DNA from: Monoplex corrugatus
Taxonomy: Eukaryota > Mollusca > Gastropoda > Littorinimorpha > Ranellidae
DNA: 64,000 nucleotides
Assembly (NCBI GenBank): GCA_030674185.1
Contig: JAPXFY010000016.1
Span: forward strand, 38,508,466 to 38,572,465
Direction: 5' to 3'
Shown: positions 29,576 through 41,500 of the stretch, piece by piece
How positions within the stretch are numbered: the stretch's first letter is position 1
Layout: every line of letters starts with the position of its first letter
Notes under the pieces: generated by a model
Seen by the model: the letters and a program-made list of their open reading frames with translations, nothing else
What the model was told of the DNA's origin: nothing
Databases searched by the model: none
Position numbers and translations under genes: made by a program

Positions 29576-32500
29576 CATGTGTGTTGTGTGTATTCCATTT
29601 GATCCGTGTCTTTGTTTGTATGAGCATATATGGCACATATGAATGTGTGTTTATATTGCTGCGAGCGCATGCAACCTTACATATAACGTGATTGAAACAT
29701 TGATTCAGGGAGCATATGTTTTTGCCTTGGACAGAAAAAAGTAGTGTCTGCCGCTGTGAAGAAAGACTCGGAGGGAGACTACAAGACAGCTGTCCAGCTG
29801 TACTGTGATGGGCTGGCTTTCTTCGTACCTGCTATCACCTGTAAGTAGTTGTTGTTGTTTGTGGTTGTTGTTGTTGTTTTTGTCGTTGTTGTTGTTGTTG
29901 TCTTCATTTGAGCATGATTACGCCTCTGCAACTTCATGTCTGGCTCGATATCCCTTATAAGTGTTGTTGTAGCTGTTGTTGTTTTGTTGTTGTTGTTACG
30001 TTTGGGCCTGATTACGCCTGTACAAGTTCATGTCTGGCTCCATATCATTTGTGTTTGCTGTTGTAGCTGTTGTTGTTGTTGTTGTTGTGGCTGTTGTTGT
30101 TGTTGCGTTTAAGCATGATTATGTCTGTACAAGTTCATGTCCGGCTTGATACATGGGTGCAACTCCTCCGGCTACAGACCGGAATCCGGTTTTTGAAAAA
30201 CGGTCGAGCGGACAGATCCGGTTTTTGAAAATTTGACAAGGAAAAAAAAAAAAAAGCCGATTAAAATCCTTCGATACAGTGAGCAACTCCGCTTCTGCTC
30301 AGTGTTCGTAAGCAAAGCGATTGGGAAAAAATGCCGATTAAAATCCTTCGATACAGTGAGCAACTCCGCTTCTGCTCGGAGTGTTCGTAAGCAAAGCGAT
30401 TGGGAAAAAAATGCCGATTAAAATCCTTCGATACAGTGAGCAACTCCGCTTCCGCTCGGAGTGTTCGTAAGCAAAGTGATTGGAGCTCTCCTGTGTTGGA
30501 GGTACAGAAGATCCGAAGCACGTGACCGGAATTAGCAGGCGACTTTCGTTCGACGTTTGAGTATGCATTATCTCACGGAAGCAGATTTTTCGCGTCTTGC
30601 GAAGGTGGAGGAAGGGGTGAAAAACAAGTGGAGGTGAGAGTGGCTGAAGCAGAAAGATGAGCAGGACAAAGAGTACGGAGAGTAGTGTCGGAAACTTGAC
30701 TTACCAGGAACATGTTTCTGCACAGTTTGCTCTAAGCAAATCAAGAAGCCTACGGCACGAGTGGAAAGAAAAAACTAAAGGAACATGCCGATCATCCCGG
30801 CCACAAGGAAAATGTGATGGTTAGTTACGTTTTCATGCTATTTCTGCACAGGCCACTTCTGCACAACCCAGTTCCAGCATCTACACAGTGCCAAAAGGTG
30901 GCCAAAGAGCTGCCATGAAGTCATCACAAGACATTAGACAGTTTCTGAAGAAATCTAGAATGGACATTTAACCATCTTCCACTTTTTTTAAACAATAATG
31001 TGTCTGAACTGTTACTGATGTTGTTGATTTTATGAACAAAGGCTACACTCATGTTGGCCTGGAAACACCTTATGAATGACTAGTGCTAATCTTCAAATGA
31101 TTTCTGTCTCCTCATCACTTAGAGGATTGTCAGATACTGTGTTATGGTCAGTTTGGACCTGTGTTATAAACACAAGGATACTGTTTGGCAGATAAACTGT
31201 CAAGGAGGATTGGAGCAAAAGAGTGATATTGACTGGACTGGTTTCTGTATTCTTAAGACTGACTTTGACAGAATTATTCAGCTGTTGCTTCTTCCAGATT
31301 TTTCTTTCATGTAAGACTGACTTTGACAGAATTATTCAGCTGTTGCTTCTTCCAGATTTTTCTTTCATGATTAACTAGTAATCTATCATGGTTAGTACTG
31401 GTGGTAACACTGCTATTCTGTTACCATGTAAGTCAGAAATATGTCAATTTTTCTGTTCATTTGTTCATGCTCAGATTAAAGGAGAGACCCCCCGAATCAT
31501 CATAAAAAGGCTAATTTTCTTTCAGCTTCAGGGGGGCGTAGCCCCCCTGACCCCCCCCCCCCCAAAAAAAGGGCTCTGCCCCTGTACCCCACCGGGGCCT
31601 GGGCAGCCCCTGGACCCCTGCCTTTCAGATTTTTTCTTTTTCAGGAGTTGCACCCATGTTGATATCACTTGTAAGAAGTTGTTGTTGCGTTTGAGCATTA
31701 TTACGCCTGTACAGGTTCATGTCTTGCTTGATATCATTTGTGAGGTTGTTGGTGGTGGTGATGTTTTTGTTGTTGTTGGTGGTGGTGGTGGTGGTGGTGG
31801 TGGTGTTTTTGTTGTTGTGATGATGATGGTGGTGGTGGTGTTTTTGTTGTTGTTGTGGTGGTGATGGTGGTGGTGGTGTTTTTGTTGGTGGTGGTGGTGG
31901 TAGTGATGGTGGTGATGTGGTGGTGTGGTGGTGCTGCTTGCTGGTTGTTGGTGGTGTGTTTGAGCATGATTATGCCTGTGTAGGTTCATGTCCAGCTTGA
32001 GGAAAGCTTTGTGCATGTGACCATCATTCCACCCAGCTTTGAATGAGTACCTGACCTTGTTCGTGGTTGGGGAAAATAGAGAAGCCAGGGAGAGGAAATG
32101 GGCACAACATTCATGATGTACCTGAGCAAAGTTGAGGTTTCTAGTATGTCACTTCTGCATTCCCCTAGGGCCATGGAACAGCCTTGACCTTTGACCTCAA
32201 GAACCTTTGGAATATGGGACAGCCGTGACCTTTAACCTCAAGATTATCACAATTATGGAATAGCCTTGACCTTTGATCTCAAGAACCTCAGGGTTATGGA
32301 ACAACCTTTTATCTTCAATCTCAGGAACCTTAGGTTTATGAAAACAATCTTGACCTGAACTGACTTTTGAGAACATTTACTTGAACGTGACATGCTAGAA
32401 TACATTTTTGCTTGTGGTCCTTTTATTCATTTTGTTCCTTTTTTTTTTCAGATGAAAGGGATCCCAAAAAAAAGGAAGCTCTGAGGGTGAAGGTAAGAGT

Positions 32501-35500
32501 TGTGTTTCCTAGTCAAAGACATGGAGAGAGAGGGGCAAATCTTTGGTCTGTACTGTCCTGTGCCCCTTCAGCATTGTCTACATCAGGCTGTGGGCAGAAG
32601 CAGTGAGACATACAGAGACACAGTGCTGCAGAAGGCTTGGGACAGTATAGACCAAAGAGTATTGTAACTCTAAGATGTATTGTCCATGCAGAGATTGACC
32701 ATTTGCAGCTGTTAAAAGCAGATGATGGACACCCAGGAAATCAGGTATTTGCTGGTCTCTGTATCCTGCTCTCTGCTGTCACTGACTATAGGCTGTCTCC
32801 CACGCTGTATGCATGTGTTATCCATTACACAGTGTAGAAGAAAGACAGCTAGATGGTGAGCACATACACATGGTTCAGGTTTGTTAGCATTTACCTTGTT
32901 CATTTGAGTCATGCTGTTTCATGTATATGTATGTACACTGTTTTGGCTTGTACTGTACAGGTGTTATGTTGTTGCACAATCTGCTACTCTTTTGTGAGTG
33001 GGTAGTGAAGGTAGGCGGCCACAGTCAGGTTTTATTTTCATTATGGTTGTGTGATAATGTATGTGAATAGGTGGAGAGGACAGAGATGTTGAAACAGATG
33101 TGTAGCCTCATGGACAAAGTAGAGACACATTGATGATGGTGATGATGTGATGATGATGGTGATGATGATGATGATGTGTTTATGATGATAGGTATATGAA
33201 TACATGGACAGAACAGAGACACTAAAATGGATGTTGAACCCACACCAACAGAGTAGCGACATGATGATGGTGGTGGTGATGATAGTGATGATCACAATGA
33301 TGATGATTGTGATGGTGATGATGATGCTGGTGGTGATGGGTGTGGTGATGATGGTTATGGTGGTGTGGTGGTGGTGGTGTGTTTGTGATAGGTACATGAA
33401 TACATGGAGCGAGCAGAGACATAAACACAGATATTGAAGCCACATTGACAGAATGGTGGCAAGATGATGGTGAGGAGGAAGAGGAGGAGGGTGATAATGA
33501 TGATGATGATAATGACTGTGGTGGTAGTGATGATGGTGATGACGATGATGATGATGACAATGCTGCTGCTGCTGTTGATAGTAGTGATGGTGGTGGTGTA
33601 TTTAAGATGACAAGTATCTGAATACATGGAGAGGGGCAGAGACATTCAAACAGACATTGCAGCTGTTCTGACAGAGTGACGACATGTTGATGACAATGAT
33701 GATAATGACACTGATGATAATGATGCTGGTGATGATGGTTTTGGTAATGATGATGATGTCTTGTTGTGACAACAGGTACGTGAATATATGGAGAGGGCAG
33801 AAACACTAAAACAGATGTTGAAGCCGCACCGACAGAGTGGTGACACGTTGGGTCGTTCCCAGTCCTGTGATGATGCTGATCAGCAACTGGGTAGGCTGTG
33901 ATGTTCTGGTCTTTTCTTTCTTTATTGCTTTTTTTTGTTTGTTTGTTGTTGTTGTTGTTTTAAGACATATTTGTGTCTTTGCAGATCTTGGAATGATGTA
34001 ACAGATGAAAAGTGTCTTGTCTGTTTTTGTTGTTGTTGTTTCAAGACGTATTTGCTTCTTTGCAGATCATGGAATGATGTAACAGTTGAAAAGTGTCTTG
34101 TGCTAGATCTCCTGTGGTACATTGTTTGTATATGGTGTTTACATTGATATCTGGTTAATACACAATTTATGTAAATTAATTAATACATATTTGGTATAAA
34201 TCAGTACAAACATGATGTAAATCATTCAGTACATATTTGGTCTAGATGAACTAGTAGACACTTGATGTAGAAGAAAACAAAGTTAAGATGAGGTACACAG
34301 ATGTACATGTCATTACAATGTAGCCAAGATTCTTCCAATGACAGATTGATGCAAATATAAGATACAAAACCCATATGCTAGGTAGGATTTCAGGACCTTG
34401 CCATGTCATGGTGTTATGTGCAGGCTTAAGGTGTGTGCCATGATTATTTTGGATCTTATCCTCACATGGCACCAATGGCTTCTCATACATATGGAATTCA
34501 TTCTGAGTGCTAAGATGCTATCTTGAGTAACTGAAACAGAAACTAAGTCAGTTGATATGTATTTGATGTAAATCAATTAATACATGTTTGATAAAAATGA
34601 ATTTGTACACATTTGATGTGAATTAACTAGGACATATTTTATGTAAATTCAGTTGGGTGTATTTATTGTAAATTGATTATTTTATGTTTGACACAAATTA
34701 ATTAGTTTATAGTTAATATAGGTTAATTAGTAACATTTGATGTAAATGAGCTAGTACATATTTGATATAATTGATTAGTGCATATTTGATGTGAATTGAT
34801 TTGTACATATTTCATGTAAATTGATTAGTTTTATAATTGGTGTAGACTTACTAGTTCACATTTGATGTAAATTATTTAGTTCATATTTGATGCAAACGAA
34901 CTTGTACATACTTTCTGTAAATTAACTTGTACATATTTTGTATAAATGAATTGGTTCGTATTTGGTGTAAAGTAATTAATACATATTTGATGTAAATTAG
35001 CTAGTGTTTGTTTGATGTCAGTTAACTTGTGCATATTTATAAAAAAAGAAGAAGAAAAAACAGGATGACTAACAGTGACGAAATTCAAAAGCAAAGTATA
35101 TATATGTGAATGTGCTGTAACAATCTGAGGAGAGAAAGGAAGGGTTGTCTTCTTTGCAATAACATGAAACAAGAAAAACAAGACAAGAAAGGAAAAAAAG
35201 CAAGCAAACAGACAAAAAAAAGATTATTGTCAGGAGAATTTGGATGTATATGTAGTGTATCCACTAACTGTCTCTGTCTCTGTTTCTTTCACTGTGTCTT
35301 TGTCTGTCTGTCTCTGTCTCTGTCTTTTTGTCTATCTCTCCATGTCTGTTCCTGTCCGCCCCCGCCTTCACAGTGTTGATGAGTCACAAAAGCATAAGTT
35401 TGTAAGATAAAGCTCCAAGCTGGAGGTCACATAGACCAAACAAGTGCCTGAAGTCAGCACTGTTTAAGGAAGGTATGTGCTTAAAACTGTTTTCACTGTT

Positions 35501-38500
35501 GTGACAAGCTGCTGTTGTCCTCAGTGCATGTAAGTTTTTTTTAACCAAAGTTTCTTCAAGATCACATTGACTTTGAGAAGTACAAAATCTGGAATTTTTT
35601 GTGTAAAAAGGAAGCTTTTTGGAAGGGTTTGACTTGTTTATATTAGTGTATTTCTCTGATATATGTAGTGGGACACAACACAGGTCTGGTTTTCATAGAG
35701 ATAGAGCTCTCATTTTCCTCTCAGACTGTATGAATTCTAGTGTGGCTGAAGAATTACATTCATTTGGCCTCCAGTCCACCATGCTGTGGATAGGAACCTG
35801 ATCCTTTCCAGAATCAGGGAAGGTGATGTAGTGAGGGAGAGGAGATGAACGCTGCCTTCATAATGCTGGCGTTGAGAAAAAATAATAATGATACTTTATT
35901 TTCCAGTGATAGAAGTCGTTAGCTTAAAGCCGTTTGTTCAGACTTTCCGTTGCTTGTTTGATAGCTACTGACATGACTTACAGGATCTTCAATGTGCATA
36001 GTTGGTATTCTGCATGCATATACACCAGGGCTTAAAACGTTCTGCGTCTGGGCAGAATTCCGCGATTTCGGTTTGTCAAAAAAAAAAAAAGAAAAAAAAA
36101 GAAACGAAAGGAGCAAGGCATCCGTGATCAGCTTGCAAGCGTTCATAGCAACAGCGCGCAGGTTGTGGCCCCTGATTTGCCCCCGGACCCCCCTAGTTTC
36201 AGTGTTTTTTTCCTCCTCCTGTTTTAAGCCCTGATACACACAAAGAGGGTTTAGGCAATGGCAGGTCTCTATACATGTTGAACTAAGAGAGAAAAAATCT
36301 CCACCATTTACCCACTAGGCAGATGTGTCTGTGTGGATTGAACTCAGGGTCTTGTGATTAAAAGTCCGACATTTACACACTAGATTACCAGGCCCATCAG
36401 TTGAGGTTGACACCTCTACCACCTCACTCCCCCATGACCTCAGAGTTACAGGACAGCCTTTATCTTGTTTTATTTCTTACAGTTAAAATGGTTGACGAGG
36501 ACACACCTGAACTGCTGGCAGCCATCAAACTGATCCAGGCAGCTGTCAAAGAGGTAGGTCTTCTTGTTGTTTGTTTATTTGTGTATTTTTATTCACATTG
36601 CTTGACTGACGGATGGTTGGCTGTTAGCTGGCTGGCAGTCCCCTGTGGGGACTCTTTCAGTATAAATAGTATCCCCACCTTCTGGAAATTCTGTGCTAGA
36701 AATTTCCTCTTTTCTGTCACTCTTTTTGTTTCTGCCTTGTTCTTTTGCTTTCTGTCATTTCTTCCTATCATTTTCTGCCTTGCCGGTCCATTCACCTGTA
36801 CATGTTTGATAAAATCTTACATACTTACTCTTAGGATTGATAATTGGGTGCATGTATTAAGTGCATTTTTGGCTCTAGGGAGGGTGAGATATGCGGAAGT
36901 AATTTTAGGTAATTTAGGCCTGTTTCTATATATGTTTTGGTGTCATAAGGTGTACTTAGATTTGTATTCATTTGTGTTTTTTAAATCCCCTATGTGATAA
37001 ATTGGACAGAATGGTCAACACCAGGGGGCACCTCCTTTAGATTATGTGCATGAATGCATTGATGTTTATTTCATTTTCTTTTCTTTTTTTTCCTGTTGAA
37101 GTTTTGTATGTTTTGAAGCGGTTATAGCCCTGATATGGCTCTACGCAATTGGCTGGGCTTTAAACAACAACAACAATAACAACAGCTGGCTTGCAGGATA
37201 AGTCAGTCCATGGGTTGGCTGGTTGTTAGCTGGCTGGCTGGTTGGTCAGTCCATGGGTTGGCTGGTTGTTAGTTGGCTGGCTGATTAGTCAGTCCATGGT
37301 TGGTTGGTTGTTAGCTGGCTGGCTGGTTAGTCAGTCTATGGGTAGGCTGGTTGTTGGTTGGTTGGTTGTTAGCTGGCTGGCTGGCTGGTTAGTCAGTCCA
37401 TGGGTTGGCTGGTTGTTGGTTGGCTGGCTGGTTAGTCAGTCCATGGGTAGGCTGGTTGTTGGTTGGTTGGTTGTTAGCTGGCTGGCTGGCTGGTTAGTCA
37501 GTCCATGGGTTGGCTGGTTGTTGGTTGGCTGGCTGGTTAGTCAGTCCATGGGTAGGCTGGTTGTTGGTTGGTTGGTTGTTGGCTGGCTGGCTGGCTGGTT
37601 AGTCAGTCCATGGGTTGGCTGGTTGTTGGTTGGTTGGTTGTTAGCTGGCTGGCTGGTTAGTCAGTCCATGGGTTGGCTGATTGTTGGTTGGTTGGTTGTT
37701 AGCTGGCTGGTTAGTCAGTCCATGGGTTGGCTGGTTGTTGTCATGATCACAGTGAATTGATGGTGGTGTTTCAGGAGAAGAATTAGGAGAACTGCAAGTC
37801 ATTTAGTCACAGTGAAATATAGAACAGCATTGGTGGGTTGTTTGGTTGGTTGGTTGGTGTTTGTCATCATGATTATAGAGAGGTAATGTTTGGAATGCTG
37901 AACCAAAAAAGGAGCTTGTGGCTAGACCACGGCATCAGGTTCTCCACAAAGATAGCTGTATATAGAACATTATTCCATAGCATCCTGCTTGAGTGCTTTG
38001 AGACATGGACTGCATACTGATGGCACATTTGACAACTGGAACTATTCCACCAAAGGTGTCTGCACAAGATATGAATCATCATGTGGCAAATTTGAATGTG
38101 TATTCATGTTAGCTTCATTGGAACCTCTTCCGAGACGTCCCTCCAGATGCAATTTTCCAGTTTTTACAAGAGATCAGTAGATTTCACCTGATATGATTTT
38201 ACGTCAGTTTTTCTTTGATTGCATGTAAGACTTGCAAGGTTAGCGGTGAGCATGGTTTTTAACTGTTGTCTTTTATCTTAACATGTTGTTGTTTATGACA
38301 TGGTGTTAGCCCGTACATGGCTCTAGTAGTCGGCTGGGCTATAAGCAGTATGAAATGAACTGAAGCTTTATTGGACAAGACACATCCATGGGAAAGACGG
38401 CCATATCCTGTTAATTCTCCTGTACAGAGTGCTGAAGCAAGGACGCTGTGACCAAGGAAGACTACTGAATGATAACAATTCATGATGATGATTTCATTTG

Positions 38501-41500
38501 TATAGTGCAAACAGTTCATGTTAAAGAATGCTCATTTCACTTCACATAATCCTAAAGCAAAGCAAAGATACTTTGAAGGTCAAACTGATCAGCTGTAGCA
38601 TCAACACCACCAACTGGGAAGACATTGCCCACAACAGAGTAAGCTGGTAACTGCAATGTATGCAAGGCATAATCACATTTGAGCAATGCTGAACAACTGC
38701 TATAAGACAAAAGAGGAACTGGCGGAAGCATAACCCAGGGCTGCAGGACACCTTCCTATGTAGTGCCTGCAGTAAAATGCATGCTTCAAGGGTAGTTTTT
38801 CTATTGTACAGCACCAGGTGATAAAGAACCAATATATCTTCTCATCTGTCAAGTTGATGGTAGAGTCCATCATCATCGTCAGTGTTGTTTGGGGAAAGAA
38901 GTAGCAAGCACAACAAGTCACTGAGTCACTGTCAAATTTCACTGGTTGGTAGGTGGGTTTGTTGGTTGGTTGGTTAATCAGTGGGTTGGACAAATTTCAT
39001 TGTAATAATTACAAAGTGGTTTGTTCTGATGATGAAACCCGCTCCAAAGATATCAGAATAAAAATTGGAATGGCAAAGCAAAAAATGGTTCAGCTCAACA
39101 CCTGCAAAGATAGAGGCATATCAAATGGTCTGAAAGTTAGACTTTTAAAATATTTGATCAGGCCAGTCATGACTTATGGCTGCGAAGCCTGGACTCTGAG
39201 AAAAACTGATTGCAGATTGAGGCAACAGAGATGTGGTTTATCAGAGACTACTATGCGTTAAATGGACAGATAGAACTAATGAAAGTATTCTGGAAGAACT
39301 TGATACCACCAGAAACCTACTAGCAGACATCAACAAGAGAAGACTAAAAACACATTGGCCATGTGTCATGCAGCAAGAACACTGACCTCATGGCAACCGT
39401 CTTTCAAGGAAAAACAGTGGCAGAAAGGAAGAAAGGCAGACCTCCCATCTCATACATCGAGAACATAACCAACATCAGTGGCCTAAACATTCAAGAAATT
39501 GTCTACAAAAATCAAGACAGAATGGCCTGGAGGGAGATGGCGGTGTCTAAGTGTGCAACGGCGAACACTGAACCGGTTGACGCCGACAGGTGAGACAGAT
39601 GATTGTTGTTCTTGGAAGAAATGAAAGAGTACAGCCAGCCATTGAGTCATTATGAAATGGTGCTGGTCGACTGTTGGGTTCGTTTGTTGGTGGGTTGATT
39701 GGTGGGTGGGTGGGTGGGTTGTTTTATGTCATGATTATGGTGGAGTGATGGTGGTGGTGTTTCAGGAAGTGAAGGAAGAATACAGCAAGTCCTTGAGTCA
39801 CTATGAAATGGCGCTAGGAGCCATCATCAGGTTACTGCCAGGTAAGTGGTGTGTTGTAAATTACTGCCGGGTAAGTTGTGTGTGATAAGTTATTGCCAGG
39901 TAAGTTGTGTGTGACAAGTTACTGCCAGGTAAGTGGTGTGTTGTAAATTACTGCCGGGTAAGTTGTGTGTGATAAGTTACTGCCAGGTAAGTGGTGTGTT
40001 GTAAATTACTGCCGGGTAAGTTGTGTGTGATAAGTTACTGCCAGGTAAGTTGTGTGTGACAAGTTACTGCCAGGTAAGTGGTGTGTTGTAAGTTACTGCC
40101 AGGTAAGTTGTGTGTGACAAGTTACTGCCAGGTAAGTGGTGTGTGACAAGTTACTGCCGGGTAATTTGTGTGTGACAAGTTACTGCCAGATAAGTTGTGT
40201 GTGATAAGTTACTGCCGGGTAATTTGTGTGTGACAAGTTACTGCCAGATAAGTTGTGTGTGATAAGTTACTGCCGGGTAAGTTGTGTGATAAGTTACTGC
40301 CAGATAAGTTGTTTGTGATAAGTTACTGCCGGGTAATTTGTGTGTGATAAGTTACTGCCAGATAAGTTGTGTGTGATAAGTTACTGCCAGGTAAGTTGTG
40401 TGATAAGTTACTGCCAGATAAGTTGTTTGTGATAAGTTACTGCCAGGTATGTTGTGTGTGACAAGTTACTGCCAGGTAAGTTGTGTGTGACAAGTTACTG
40501 CCAGATATGTTGTGTGTGATAAGTTACTGCCAGGTAAGTTGTGTGTGAGAAGTTGATGCCAGGTGAGTTGTGTGTGAGAAGTTGATGCCAGGTAAGTTGT
40601 GTGTGAGAAGTTGATGCCAGGTAAGTTGTGTGTGATAAGTTACTGCCAGGTAAGTTGTGTTTGACAAGTTACTGCCAGGTAAGTTGTGTGTGACAAGTTA
40701 CTGCCAGGTAAGTTGTGTGACTGTTGATTCCTTCACATTGACTTTAATCACTCAGGGAGGTACGAAAACTTTTTTTGTTCCGGACTGTTTCATCCACAAT
40801 TTAATTATCTGGTATCCCCCCATTGGGATACCAGGGGCTCTTTCAGTATAAATAATATTCCCACCTTCTGGAAGTTCTGTGCTAGAAATTTCCTGTCACT
40901 GTCTTTGTTTCTGCCTTGTTCCATTGCTTTCTGTCATTCTTCTTATCGTTTTCTGCCTTGCTGGTCCATTCACCTGTATGTGTTCGATAAAGTCTTACAT
41001 ACTTTTTTTTATGATTGATAATTGGGTACATGTATTTTTTGCTCTAGGGAGGTGAGATATGCGGAAACAATTTTAGGTAATTTAGGCCCATTTTTATGTT
41101 TTGGTGTCTTTAGGTATACTTAAATTTGTAATCAGGTGTGTTTTTTAAATCTCCTGTGCGATGAATTGGACGGAGTGTGCAGCGCCAGGGACATGTCCTT
41201 AGATTATGTGCTTGAATACATTGATATGCATACTTAATTTTCTTCTTTTTTTTTTTCCTGTTGAAGTTTTATACATTTTGAAACGGTTATAGTCCTGATA
41301 TGACTCTACACAGTCAGCTGGGCTTTAAACAACAATAACAATAAACAATTATTTGGTATCTTTGTTATGTCCTTTAGACAGCTGGCAAAAGCTGGTTAGC
41401 TGAAAGTGTGAGCCTGTCTTGTTTAGCTGTGAGTGGAAATCTGTTGTTCTTCAGGGTTAGGGAAAGTGAAGCAGTGAGGGAAAGTAGTGAGGCCTGCCCT

